A stretch of 64,000 nt of DNA from Ignavibacteria bacterium (GTDB lineage Bacteria > Bacteroidota > Ignavibacteria > Kapaibacteriales > Kapaibacteriaceae). The first letter of the stretch is position 1, and every line of letters begins with the position of its first letter. The stretch covers positions 413,286 to 477,285 of the forward strand of contig VGVV01000001.1 of NCBI GenBank assembly GCA_016873895.1, written 5' to 3'. Below are positions 44,201-53,500 of this stretch, piece after piece. The notes under the pieces were generated by a model. That model saw only the letters and a program-made list of their open reading frames with translations, searched no databases and had not been told where the DNA came from. Both the position numbers and the translations under genes were made by a program.

Positions 44201-44337
44201 AAATCAGCACAGACAAACGCTCAGGCATCACCAACGACCCCAACCGTGATGATGACCCATCCTACATCGTCAGACTCATCAAGAAGGTTGTGACGGTGAG
44301 CGTGGAAACTGTGGAACTAGTAAAGAATATCCATTGA
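41221..44337 (+). CDS. Single-chain restriction-modification enzyme, type ISP/IIG-like
   Basis: 1038 residues. The N-terminus has a PD-(D/E)xK-like nuclease pattern, D68 in 'SVDGALL' and E83-x-K85 in 'FWEAKD'. No helicase follows, unlike full type ISP enzymes such as LlaBIII. The methyltransferase has motif I 'ILDPFVGTGNFILRV' near 344 and motif IV 'NPPY' near 451, the N6-adenine class. The last 350 residues resemble the type ISP C-terminal specificity region ('LTEEWTLPKGYLHPYGLP'). It would both methylate and cut DNA at one site. Alone after tRNA-Glu, it looks like an acquired defence gene. Confidence 0.8.
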   Translation: MLDIKPTHKPIKEYFDELKAFEQHGQTNEMTVRNAFQDVLQIYTKKLGWQFVEEYTIKRTGRRNASVDGALLDQFSLPRGFWEAKDTHDDLATEVGKKFADGYPQSNILFWQPGRAILYQDGRKILDEDILSAPKFVEVLKTFFEYDQPIIKEWEHAVEEFKNTIPTLAGSVLNILNEQRRTNRTFQTAFDGFMGLVQQSINPSLSVDAVEEMLIQHLLTRRIFTTIFNANDFLSKNAVAHELETVVLTLVQGYGVGIDDFLKPLDRFYKALEMAAASTDDYSQKQTFLNHVYEKFFQGFAVKVADTHGIVYTPQPIVDFMVKSVEAALQRDFNKSLAHEGVHILDPFVGTGNFILRVIREIHAQNPDALRHKYLNELHCNEVMLLPYYIACLNIEHLYFELTGEYLPFPGVCLVDTFELVEDRQIGMFTSDNTDRVQRQKDAPIYVVIGNPPYNAGQVNENDNNKNRKYPAIDKRVQETYVKDSTATYRADLSDPYVKAFRMASDRVLTRGEGIVCFVTNNGFLDGIAFDGMRKHLRRDFNRIWLFDTRGNARTSGELRRKEKGNVFNDAIRVGVAITMLERHLGASSEKADVLLSRLGDYLESWQKQQAVVDAGVFAEMQMTQIDPSESEGWLGIEMADDWDELIPLGSKEAKRGSGNVLFQTYSLGILTNRDRWVYNYDDRVVMRNMEAVTELYNDHVARWPLYQSSKDMNSFVNNDDSKISWSRDLKLKVQRARVAEHSVRHLRTSLYRPFVRQALYFSPVFVDQALTFPRIFPLPETENAVVCVSGIGSTKPFQSLASDAIPCLDILEKTQCFPLYIYDTDGTNRRDNITDWGLEQFTSHYNDSTITKLDVFHYVYGILHDPAYREKYAANLKRELPRIPFAKDFWSVANTGKRLMDIHVHYEDQPEYALTEEWTLPKGYLHPYGLPVTSVDGVPERDRFKVTKMKRDKKDPTRLIVNDFLTLTGIPTNVDEYKLGNRSALDWIVDQYQISTDKRSGITNDPNRDDDPSYIVRLIKKVVTVSVETVELVKNIH

Positions 44338-44361
44338 CGGAATAGTTGCTTGAGAATCACT

Positions 44362-45717
44362 TCATCGGTCCTTCTTCTCAATCCACACAGCGAGTTTCTT
44401 GTAGGGGGCTAAGAACATCACAACGGCCAGCAAACTCATGGCTACCATGATCAGGAAGTAGTTCTGATTGCTCATGTTGTCGTAGAACGACCCAATATAT
44501 CCGGCTAAGTAATTACCAAAGAAGCTCGATAGGAACCAGACGCCCATGAACATACTCACCATGCGGGCTGGTGCAACACGCGAGACCATTGCTTGTCCGA
44601 TAGGCGAGAGATAGAGTTCGCCAATGGTAAACAAAAGGACAACCCCTGCTACCCATAAGACGTTGAGCTTTTCCTGACCTTCAGCAAGGCCGGCAACAAA
44701 CATCATGAGCAGGAATGCAACGGCCATCCAGCCGCAACCAATAGCCATCTTCACGATAGACGATGGCTCTGATGTACGAGAGCGCTGCCATGCCCAGACT
44801 TTGTTGAGCAATGGGGCTAGCAGGACAATGAAGAACGGATTGAGTGTCTGGAACCATGACGATGGTATGTCGAATCCCAACACGTTCCAGTTGGTCTTTT
44901 CGTCGGCCCATACTTGTAGCGCATTTCCTTGCTGCTCAAAAACGCCCCAGAACAGGATGTTCACAAAGCAGAGGTATCCAATCACAAGAAGGGGGCGAAC
45001 CCAGTTTTCGTTGGCTGCTTCCTCCGAAGCGTTTGCCTTGATGACGTTTTGATTCTCCTTCGGCAGATGCTTCGTGCCTCTCCAGTATACAAACGTGCCA
45101 ACAAGCATGCCGATGCCCGCAGCAGCAAAACCATAGTGCCAGCCTACCTTTTGGCCTAGCGTTCCGCAGACGATCGGCGAGAAGAACGCTCCAAGGTTTA
45201 CGCCCATGTAGTAGATCGTGTATGCACTATCAACCCGTGAATCGCCGGGCTGATACAACGACCCCACCTGCGCCGTGAGATTTGGCTTGAAGAGTCCGTT
45301 ACCAAGAATCAGAAACACAAGTGCAAACAGAAAGAAAGGTTCAAATGCCATCAGAAAGTGACCGATGGCCATGAGAATGGCACCGGCATAGACGGCATTG
45401 GTCTTACCCAAATACTTGTCTGCAAGCAAGCCGCCGATAAATGGCGTGAAGTACACAAACCCTGTGTAGAGACCATAGATCTGTGAGGAGACTCCGATAA
45501 CTGAGAGGTCGCCAAAGAGATAGCGCAGCATGTCGGCAATGGCCGTGTAACCAATAACGCTGTCAGACAGACTCGGATCAATAAGCAGGTACTGGGTCAT
45601 GTACAGCACCAGCAGTGCTCTCATTCCATAGTAGCTAAATCGTTCCCACATTTCTGTGAAGAAGAGATACGACAGGCCAATAGGGTGACCCAGAAATTCT
45701 CGCGTTGTCGACGACAT
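44362..45717 (-). CDS. POT-family proton-coupled peptide transporter
   Basis: 451 residues, 12-14 helices, MFS fold. The POT signature ExxER lies in 'FFTEMWERFSYYGMRALLVLYM', and 'GLFKPNLTAQVGSLY' and 'TIYYMGVNLGAFFSPI' are the PTR2 motifs. It imports di- and tripeptides with protons through the inner membrane, matching the secreted protease at 25-28 kb. Confidence 0.93.
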   Translation of the reverse strand: MSSTTREFLGHPIGLSYLFFTEMWERFSYYGMRALLVLYMTQYLLIDPSLSDSVIGYTAIADMLRYLFGDLSVIGVSSQIYGLYTGFVYFTPFIGGLLADKYLGKTNAVYAGAILMAIGHFLMAFEPFFLFALVFLILGNGLFKPNLTAQVGSLYQPGDSRVDSAYTIYYMGVNLGAFFSPIVCGTLGQKVGWHYGFAAAGIGMLVGTFVYWRGTKHLPKENQNVIKANASEEAANENWVRPLLVIGYLCFVNILFWGVFEQQGNALQVWADEKTNWNVLGFDIPSSWFQTLNPFFIVLLAPLLNKVWAWQRSRTSEPSSIVKMAIGCGWMAVAFLLMMFVAGLAEGQEKLNVLWVAGVVLLFTIGELYLSPIGQAMVSRVAPARMVSMFMGVWFLSSFFGNYLAGYIGSFYDNMSNQNYFLIMVAMSLLAVVMFLAPYKKLAVWIEKKDR

Positions 45718-45768
45718 GGTGTTCCTCAGCGAACGGGTATTGTAACAAACATGACGATTCGTGCAGGC

Positions 45769-47064
45769 TTACAAGATATTGGAATTGGTCAACATTCCGC
45801 CCAAATGCTTCGTAAGTACATCGAGTAAGATCGAGCGATCACGTTCTGTTCCAGTTTGCATCCGCAATGTTTCATCTGGGAGTGCTATTCGATGATCATC
45901 ACCAAAGATGGATTCATATCCGGGAATCGAATCCACAAATGCTGCCGCTTCTTCTGGAGACTGCATGCCCCTTGCCACTTTACGTGCTAGGGGGCTTTGC
46001 ATTGCTGCCGCGACAAATCGAGGATGATGCATCATGTCAGCAGACCTGTATGCCAGCAAGACCTCTTCGGCCCATTCCTGACCGGATGCAGCGGCAGCAT
46101 GAATATCGAGACGAACTGCTTCTATTGAAGAGACTCCCGCGATAGAAGCAAAGACATCAGCATAGGGCGATGACGGTCGCTGCTCGATTGAACGCCCCAG
46201 GGCGCTTTGAAGTGATTCGGGCAGATAACCAAGAAGCTCTCTGATGTCATGGATTGTCTCACGCAGAAAGTCAAGTGGAATACTACTCGTTCCGTTCTCA
46301 ATGTCAAAGGAACCATGTGTCGAGATTATACGGTTGGTCTGACAGAGAATGTCGTTGTATGCTAGCTCCACATCACCATTGTATTTGGTGTCGACATGAT
46401 CCGCCCAAGAACGAGAAGAAAACAGGTAGCGCTTCGCAGGAAACCAATACCCGCGCCTGTGGGCATCCCATAGCATCACAGTGTAGTGTGTAGGACCAGT
46501 GAGGATGATAACCTTCGAGACATAGTCTTTGGGGAGTGTAAGCGCTGCCGCACAGAACAAGCTCATCTCGTCGAGGCACGATACAATTCCAAACGACGAG
46601 CCCTTGCGGTGTTGCGAAAACGTTCGATGTGCTCGAATGACGTCGTAGGTGGTATAGGTGTAGTTAGGAAACACGCCCGATGCAATACTCTGCTGCATCC
46701 ATGAACTATCGTGTGCCCCGCGCATTTCACAGTACTTCGTGTAGTAATCCAACCCCTGCATCGCCCGTTGGACATGTTGTTCTTCGAGCCGACGCGACTC
46801 TTCATGAACATTGAGCATTCCATTGATCTGACCTATGAAATTGGGGTGTACATGCTCAAAGTTCTTATCAATGAATCTCTTGATGGCAAACAACTCAACT
46901 GGAATCGAGGGATCAGCAGGTTCAAGTCCATCTAACCGCTCAACAACTGCATCTCGGCGCTCCCATAAAGAGTCTGAGAGGAGATGCGACAATACCAGAG
47001 GCATGATTACCTCAGGGTGAACGATAGCGTCGAAATAGTTTGGTGCTACAACATTGGGCTGCAT
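45769..47064 (-). CDS. Protein of unknown function, possible Cys-His hydrolase fold
   Basis: 431 residues, no signal peptide or membrane segment. A central part reads 'GIVSCLDEMSLFCAA', then 'TGPTHYTVMLWD', then 'GYWFPAKR', which could be a transglutaminase/papain-like Cys, His, Asp set at about residues 162, 191 and 199. The rest is helical ('RDAVVERLDGLEPADPS', 'IRELLGYLPESL'). I do not recognise a family. Divergent from the AEC permease with 27 bases between starts. Confidence 0.5.
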   Translation of the reverse strand: MQPNVVAPNYFDAIVHPEVIMPLVLSHLLSDSLWERRDAVVERLDGLEPADPSIPVELFAIKRFIDKNFEHVHPNFIGQINGMLNVHEESRRLEEQHVQRAMQGLDYYTKYCEMRGAHDSSWMQQSIASGVFPNYTYTTYDVIRAHRTFSQHRKGSSFGIVSCLDEMSLFCAAALTLPKDYVSKVIILTGPTHYTVMLWDAHRRGYWFPAKRYLFSSRSWADHVDTKYNGDVELAYNDILCQTNRIISTHGSFDIENGTSSIPLDFLRETIHDIRELLGYLPESLQSALGRSIEQRPSSPYADVFASIAGVSSIEAVRLDIHAAAASGQEWAEEVLLAYRSADMMHHPRFVAAAMQSPLARKVARGMQSPEEAAAFVDSIPGYESIFGDDHRIALPDETLRMQTGTERDRSILLDVLTKHLGGMLTNSNIL

Positions 47065-47091
47065 GCCGTCAAGTTACTTCTATCTTTGCCA

Positions 47092-48033
47092 ATGGCATTG
47101 TCTGTTGCGTTATTCGTTGGCATGTTCATGTCGATGGTTGCTATCACACTGTTTCTGCGACACAGAGGCATACTTGGCGTCGCATCGAAACCTGTCCTGT
47201 CAACGATCCTCATGGATGTGATTGGACCTGCTGTGATCTTTCATGCATTCGCTTCAGCCCAACCCAGAGAAGAACACTTGCTTGCCGCAACAACGGTCTA
47301 CGCGGCAGAGCTTCTCTGTGCCGTCCTTGCCTATGTCGTCGGCAAATGGATTTTGCGATTAGAACGGGGCTCACTTGGCGTCTTCATCATCGCCGGCACG
47401 TTTGGTAGTACGAGCCTGATTGGCAACGCCCTTGTGCAGATTCTCTTTAAGTACGATTCGTCGCTTGTCTCGATGTCTATGATCATCTCACAGTTTGGAT
47501 TTGGTCTACCTGCAAACACGATCGGCATTCTACTTGCAATTCACTTTGGAAGTTCTGCAGCCGGTCAACCAATCACGAAACATCTCAAGCGATTTGCAGT
47601 CGTTCCCTGCATGATCGCACTCTACGCAGGATTGCTGTGGTCGCTTCTGGGACTGCCAGTCGGTGGCTATGGACTAGAAGTGATCTTCGGGACCTGCGTG
47701 TTTGTTGGTGCAGCTCTACCCTTTGTTTCTGCAATGTTGGTAGGATTGTCGCTCGAGAAGATCAATATCCGCAAGGACCTTGGGGTCCTACTGGCCGTAT
47801 CAGTAATTGCGCTACTGATTGAACCTCTGATTGTATCAAAACTGCTCAACGTGCTCAGCGTTGATCAACAAACACGGCTCATTACGATTCTCTTTTCTGC
47901 AATGCCAGCCACTCCGCTTGCCGTCGTATTTGCTGTGCAATATGGCGGCGATGCTACACTGGCAAGTAAGCTATCAACAGCAACTCTTGTCTTGAGCGCC
48001 GTGTCTCTTCCGCTCATTGTCTACCTTGTTTGA
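47092..48033 (+). CDS. AEC-family (auxin efflux carrier-like) permease
   Basis: 313 residues from the ATG at 47092; longer starts would run into the divergent gene. About ten helices in two halves; the family's 'SMPATPLAVVFAVQYGGDATLAS' near the C-terminus and 'GTFGSTSLIGNAL' in the first half are characteristic. Bacterial members move organic acids such as malate or malonate. Substrate not deducible. Confidence 0.82.
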   Translation: MALSVALFVGMFMSMVAITLFLRHRGILGVASKPVLSTILMDVIGPAVIFHAFASAQPREEHLLAATTVYAAELLCAVLAYVVGKWILRLERGSLGVFIIAGTFGSTSLIGNALVQILFKYDSSLVSMSMIISQFGFGLPANTIGILLAIHFGSSAAGQPITKHLKRFAVVPCMIALYAGLLWSLLGLPVGGYGLEVIFGTCVFVGAALPFVSAMLVGLSLEKINIRKDLGVLLAVSVIALLIEPLIVSKLLNVLSVDQQTRLITILFSAMPATPLAVVFAVQYGGDATLASKLSTATLVLSAVSLPLIVYLV

Positions 48034-48043
48034 GTTTCCCCCA

Positions 48044-49471
48044 TCAAGGCACAACGAAAGCCACCGAAGCCGTTGAGATGAACTGCCGAGCTGCGGTGAC
48101 GTCGACTGTGGCTACATGCGAGCCCAACAGATCGAATACGCGAACTTGTATTGGAAGATGGTTATCTGCAACCTCAACCCATGAGCCCCCTATCGTGCGC
48201 GTGATTCGAATCGTTGGCTGGATGTTCTGTTCATCAACAGATGTTGCACCATCGATTTCATACGCACCGATTGACGGAGGTTGTGCAAATTGTCTTCCAT
48301 CGATGTCGATTGCTGGCTCTGTAGATGCATAGCCCGCTCCTCGTAAGGGGCTTGCGGGCAACGGCTGACCATCGCCAGTTGCATACGAGCGCAGAAGTGG
48401 ATCTTGTCCGAATAGGCTGGCTGTTTCTGTAAGCTGCGCTTCTTGCGGACGTGACGACGCAGGTGCGTCAACGTTATACCAGCAGTTGTTTCGCAGCGTG
48501 AACGATGATGGATCGGTGTTGCCACCAATGTTCACGTGACGTGATATCGAAGATCGAAACACAATGAGATTGTTCTGAAAGATGTTGTTACCGCATGGGA
48601 GGAATCGTGATGGGTCTACGGTCTCCTGGAGAATGCGCACAACCCACCGGACAGGATCGATGATTGTATTGTTTGATACCGACACTCGCACGCAACCCAC
48701 GTAGGCAATCGGCGCTATGGAACGAAGAAACACATTAGCTACCACTTGGATGTCTGCTGCTTCATAGGGGGCGTCAAGTGGACGAAAGAACTGGAGTCCG
48801 GTAGAACCGCCAAGATTGAGTGCACGCTGTCCACCGTCGATAAACCGGTTACGTTCGATACGTAGAAAACGACAGCCCCCTTTTGCCTGAATACAGTTGG
48901 AGCCTTGACGTTGGAACGTGTTGCCACGAAACACGCCATAGTGACATCCCACCATGTCTACCCCACTGCCCCCTGCTGAGCCATCTTCAAAGACGCAGTT
49001 CTCGACAACGAACGAATCAAGTCCTGAAAGTTTTAGCTGATCGTTGTTACCCGTTGCCGACATCGCAGCAAACGTCAAATCACGAAAGGTGATATGATGT
49101 GTTGGTGTTTCAATTGTACCGCCATCATCACAATTCATGCCGTTGCCTATTTGCCCCTTAACCGTAAAGTTCTCGACAACAAGATGAGAACAATCAGAAA
49201 AGTGTATCGACTCCGAGCCACCATCAAACACAACGGCATCTCGGGATTCTCCACGGATCACGATTGGCTTGTTGATGCTGCCAGCGATGTTCTCAATCCA
49301 ATAGGCACCGCGATAGATAGCCGCGTGCAGCAACACAGTATCTCCCGGACGCGCCTGCAGACACGCGGCGCGTGGTTCGGCGTACTGCTGCGAAGGTCCA
49401 ACATGCAGAACATCTGCACTGGCCGGCACAGATAACACCAAGGTGGAAATCGCAATGAAAAGCAACAGCAT
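48044..49471 (-). CDS. Secreted right-handed beta-helix protein
   Basis: 475 residues. Signal peptide 'LLLFIAISTLVLSVPASA'. A 'ACLQARPGDTVLLHAAIYRG' start, then many short coils with 'VVENCVFEDGS', 'GVFRGNTFQRQG', 'LRIERNRFIDGG' and 'VSVSNNTIID', as in pectate lyase/polysaccharide lyase-like parallel beta-helices, and 'DIDGRQFAQPPSIGAYE' near residue 390. The C-terminal 80 residues look like a degenerate sorting domain ('VRVFDLLGSHVATV') without the usual basic end. Likely carbohydrate-active. It starts 2 bases after the C26 gene stop. Confidence 0.75.
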   Translation of the reverse strand: MLLLFIAISTLVLSVPASADVLHVGPSQQYAEPRAACLQARPGDTVLLHAAIYRGAYWIENIAGSINKPIVIRGESRDAVVFDGGSESIHFSDCSHLVVENFTVKGQIGNGMNCDDGGTIETPTHHITFRDLTFAAMSATGNNDQLKLSGLDSFVVENCVFEDGSAGGSGVDMVGCHYGVFRGNTFQRQGSNCIQAKGGCRFLRIERNRFIDGGQRALNLGGSTGLQFFRPLDAPYEAADIQVVANVFLRSIAPIAYVGCVRVSVSNNTIIDPVRWVVRILQETVDPSRFLPCGNNIFQNNLIVFRSSISRHVNIGGNTDPSSFTLRNNCWYNVDAPASSRPQEAQLTETASLFGQDPLLRSYATGDGQPLPASPLRGAGYASTEPAIDIDGRQFAQPPSIGAYEIDGATSVDEQNIQPTIRITRTIGGSWVEVADNHLPIQVRVFDLLGSHVATVDVTAARQFISTASVAFVVP

Positions 49472-49473
49472 AT

Positions 49474-50265
49474 CTACCGCACCTTCTTACTTGCTTCTAC
49501 TTCGCGCAGAAAGCGCTTAGCGATAGAAAGCGACATTGGGTTGTCGTACGACAAACGCTCAGGGTGCCACTGCACAGCAAAGAGGAATGGCTTAGATGCC
49601 TTTAGTGTATCGTTCCACTCGAGCGCCTCCACAATGCCATCTGGTGAATAGGCAGATGCTGTGAATGTTGGCGCCAATTCTGCCATACACTGGTGATGGG
49701 CCGAATTCACGGTGCCGTTATCAGCAATGATATCAGACTTCATATAGCTGCTCGAAACAAATTCAACTTCGTGTTGCGAATCCTGCTGCTTGTCTCTGTT
49801 GTACCGATGCTCAATTGTTGTAGTGTATTGTGTTGGAATGTCTGCAATAAGACTCCCACCGAATGCCACATTGAGAATCTGCATTCCACGGCAGACGCCA
49901 AGTATTGGCAGATCTAACTCGCGAGCGCGTGCGATAAGTGCAAACTCCATCTCATCGCGAACAACATCAGACTCACAAACGGGGCGATAATCAGCCCTCT
50001 TGTATCGTATAGGGTCTACGTCGGCACCGCCACTCAATACCAATCCATCAATGTTCTGCAGAGAGAGGGCTGCTTGTTCTGCTGATAGACCGGCAAGCTC
50101 AACGATCTCAAGATCAGCCCGGGCGGCTTTGAGCCACTTGATGTAGTTAACAACAACTGTTTCAGAACCCTTGGATATGGCAATGCGCAGTGGCGGTGTT
50201 GCTTGGCTATAAAGAAGAACAGGCAATTGCAGCACTATCACAAGAACTGTTAATGCTAATCGCAC
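49474..50265 (-). CDS. Exported class I glutamine amidotransferase-like hydrolase (peptidase C26)
   Basis: 263 residues. N-terminal signal peptide ('LALTVLVIVLQLPVLLYSQ'). Nucleophile elbow 'ILGVCRGMQILNVAFGG' (Cys), 'SAHHQC' and 'AVQWHPERLSYDNP' (His, Glu) as in PuuD/gamma-glutamyl-GABA hydrolases. Cytoplasmic PuuD cleaves gamma-glutamyl-GABA; the export signal points to extracytoplasmic gamma-glutamyl compounds. Co-transcribed with the beta-helix gene. Confidence 0.85.
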   Translation of the reverse strand: MRLALTVLVIVLQLPVLLYSQATPPLRIAISKGSETVVVNYIKWLKAARADLEIVELAGLSAEQAALSLQNIDGLVLSGGADVDPIRYKRADYRPVCESDVVRDEMEFALIARARELDLPILGVCRGMQILNVAFGGSLIADIPTQYTTTIEHRYNRDKQQDSQHEVEFVSSSYMKSDIIADNGTVNSAHHQCMAELAPTFTASAYSPDGIVEALEWNDTLKASKPFLFAVQWHPERLSYDNPMSLSIAKRFLREVEASKKVR

Positions 50266-50374
50266 GAGACCTCCACTCTGTGATGTTTGTTGTTATCGTT
50301 CGCAAGATACGCCGTGCCCTTTGCAGAATGTTGGATGAAACCTCTATACCAATCACCCATTTCCAAGGAAAAGC

Positions 50375-50395
50375 GGGCGAGCCAACGGCTCGCCC
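50375..50395. repeat. Hairpin element GGGCGAGCC-AAC-GGCTCGCCC
   Basis: Perfect 9-bp stem with 3-base loop, followed by CCTACA; typical of extragenic palindromes. Confidence 0.8.
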
Positions 50396-50410
50396 CTACA
50401 CGGCACCTGC

Positions 50411-50438
50411 TGTTCGGCACTCGGCACTCGCTGTTCGG
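50411..50438. repeat. Heptanucleotide array (TGTTCGG, CACTCGG, CACTCGC, TGTTCGG)
   Basis: Four tandem period-7 units inside the repeat mosaic; related to the TTCGGCA units at 20189. Confidence 0.85.
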
Positions 50439-50519
50439 CACTTACCGTGCGTCATCCCGAGCACTGGAGGTGCGAGGGACCCCGAGCGTATTGTGTAGCG
50501 TGGAGCGTGGATTCCCACC

Positions 50520-50535
50520 CCCCGCTTTCGCGGGG
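50520..50535. repeat. Hairpin CCCCGC-TTTC-GCGGGG
   Basis: Same CCCGCTTTCGCGGG core as 20167-20180, followed by TGACG. Confidence 0.8.
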
Positions 50536-50591
50536 TGACGTTCTTTCGCGTGAATGACGATCGGGAGTTCGCGGGACAAATGTTCGTTCGT

Positions 50592-53500
50592 TTATCTTAC
50601 CACGACAATCGGAACACTGCCGGCAACGCCGAGCTGGTCTGATACGACCACGGTGTAATGTCCGGACGTGAGATCGGAAACGGTAAAGGAGACGCCCTGA
50701 ATGCCTTCGGTTACCCGACCGGAATACAAGGTGGAGACGTAGGTACCTACGGCATCGAAGAGCTTAACGTCGATAGAGCAACCGCGCTGTACGGCAAGGG
50801 GCACAACGCATGCTTCGCGGACTGGGTTTGGCGCTGGGTCGAGGACTTTAATGCGATACCGCATGGCCGCCTCTAGTTCGGCGTTGGGTTCGTCTTGCAC
50901 AGAGGTCACTGCATTACCGAATGGCACAGATATCAATTGGTCTTGATCGTTGAGCTTCACGGCGCGAATCACGGCATTGCAACGCAATGGTCCGAGTTGA
51001 AGTCCGTTGTTGTAATCCTGACGGTTATCGCGCAGTGAATCTAATTCCTGTGTTGCCACGTAGTACACATTATTCGGTCCAACAGCCGTTGATAGCGACC
51101 AGGTAGAACGTCGGGCATCAAGTAAGGTAGGGTGGTTTCGTACTACCTTCCACGAATCTGAAGCTTGATCAATCGAGCCCGTTGCCGCATAGACGGAATG
51201 TCTGGCTTTGCCCTGTTCATTATGATCGATCGCATCGATTACAACGACAAACGAACCGTCTTTTGCAAGATCGATATCCATGTGTCTGACGAGGCCGTTG
51301 TATTCATCGAGCTCTACTTTTCGAACAGGTATCCACGAACCATCAACGAAATGATACGCGTCCAATGAGCGATCGAACTCAGACTGCGTTGTCTTGAGTG
51401 AACGAGCAAACACCAGCAGAGCATCCTTACCATTACTTTCCATTCGCGCCTTGGAAAGGTTTACCCCCCCTTCACGTTCGACTTGCTGCAGATCTACAGT
51501 GCCGTCTGGCCGCAGGCGCGCGGACATGAGACTCGACTCGTTACCAGAGATATCGTCATTGATCCATGTAATGAGATACGATCCGTCATCAAGCGATGTC
51601 GCACCTATACTGCGATTTACACCTCGCGTTGCCTGCAGTGGAATTGTCTCTTGTAACGTCCATGAGCTATCTGTGCGGACGATGCGGCGAACATATCCCT
51701 CGATGGTATTCGACGTTGGATCAATTCCATTCCAGACCATGATGGCGCTACGCAGATCGCGCGCTACAGCAAGTGTCGGCACCCCGTCGATAAGTCCGTC
51801 GGTTGCTTCTGCTGGGTCCGGAAGCGGCACAACACGTTGAGTTGACGCATCATACCAGGCGGCATGAATATTCTCAGTACGCAGTAGGTCGGCGTACTGT
51901 AATGAGGCTGGTGTGTTATAGGCATCTACGTCGTTCTGCACCCATGCAATCAGTGTGCTACCGTCATTACCTAGAAGTTGAACTGTCGGATCATGCATCG
52001 CATTGCGATTGTCAGCTATCACTGCGGTACTTGTAAGCGAATGCGTAGCACGCTCGAGTGTAGAGAGTACCAAGCGGCCATTTCTTCCAAGCAACGATTG
52101 TTCAAGGTGCACTGTGACAAGCTGTGAGTCGTTTGCGGCTATCGCAGGTGCAGGTCTGTAGTATGGCGTCTCCTCAGGCAGCTTCGATATCTGCTCGAGC
52201 GTTTGCCCTTGGTCACGGGGCTTGGAGGTTCCACTCGATGTGAATACCGATTCCCATGCCTCGTCAAACACAAGGTATGAAGGCATGATGCGTGGGTCGT
52301 ACAGGTGGAGCATGCGCCCCCTGAAGAGATCGATGTTGATGATGCCAAAGAACAGCGAGAGTTCCATGTTGAACCAGCGACTGTAGTTGAGTCTCGTTGG
52401 ATAGTAATCGTACTCGGTTGTCGCTACGGGACCCTTAAAGATGGAGCCTGAGGCAAACATGTAGTCATCGGTTACCGAAGCGCCGATTCCAATGAGACCA
52501 AGCATGCTGGCTTCGATACCACCACCGCCTGTGAGCGTGAATGCCACAGACTGACTCGTCGGAAACTCGTCTTGCTCTGTTTTAGAAGTCGGCTCCTCTT
52601 CACCAACATGTATCAGTGAGCCTCGTTCTTCTGTACCGATGTTTATCGTTGACGTATGCTGGACTGAGGCATCGATTGTAAATGTCGGTGTGATTTGCAG
52701 GAGTCCACCAGAAGCAACGAGTGTCGAGGTCTTGATTAGGCGCTCCATTGTTTCCACTGTTTCTTTAATCCACCGTAACATAGAGACAGCCCCGCCAAAG
52801 CTCGACGAGTACAGAGAACGTACTCGGAGCTCGCGATTCGGAATCAATGTGTCCCGTCCAGGCAAAGGGGCTTCTTCAAATCGGTAGCGTGCAGTGAACT
52901 CGCCCTTCCGTTGGCCATCAACCGCCGTACTTGCTTTCGTATATTTTGCACCACCAGCAAGACTAATCGTCGGAACCCAGAACGAACCACCAGGAGCCGA
53001 GCCTTGCATGGTAAACTGACGTGTCGCAGGGTTGTAGTTCGCATTCACCACAAGGTTAGTCGACTTGTCGGAACCCTCTCCTTCGACGAAGTACGTGATG
53101 AGTCCAAACACTGGCACAGTTGATTCAAAGACACTTTCTGGCATAGGAATCGAAACGCTTATCGGAATTGACGTTGCCGTCGCCGTACCATTCAGTCGTG
53201 CTGATGTGCCATTAAGCCATTCAGCGCGCGGCAGAATCCTGATTGAGGTCTTTTGTACCTTCGTGGGCTTGTCGGCCCCTTTGAACTGATATCCAATATT
53301 GATCGACACCTGTTCTCTATCCGGTGCAACATGTGGCCATGGATACTGTGCAACATCACGGATTGTCTTAAAGATGGACGATTGCTTATTGAGATCGCGA
53401 GATGTCGGCTTGATGCTGAATGTATCAAGTACTGCACCTGCTGAACTCAGAACAGTGAATCGCAGATAGTCGATGTCCGACGATTGCGGTTGCATTCCAA

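Larger units (their letters stand above)
50266..50591. repeat. Intergenic mosaic of repeat elements
   Basis: 326 bases without a gene. In order: hairpin 50375-50395 (9-bp stem GGGCGAGCC/GGCTCGCCC, loop AAC, then CCTACA); heptamer array 50411-50438; a CGTCATCCCGAGC stretch at about 50450-50487; hairpin 50520-50535 (CCCCGC/GCGGGG, loop TTTC) followed by GTGACG; then a degraded CGTGAATGACGATCGGGAG copy. This is the densest repeat block of the window. Confidence 0.8.

Noticed and set aside
40084..44340. Tyrosine-integrase island with att sites at tRNA-Glu
   Set aside because: No integrase gene and no repeat of the tRNA 3' end near the far boundary were found, so only a loose 'island' label is justified.
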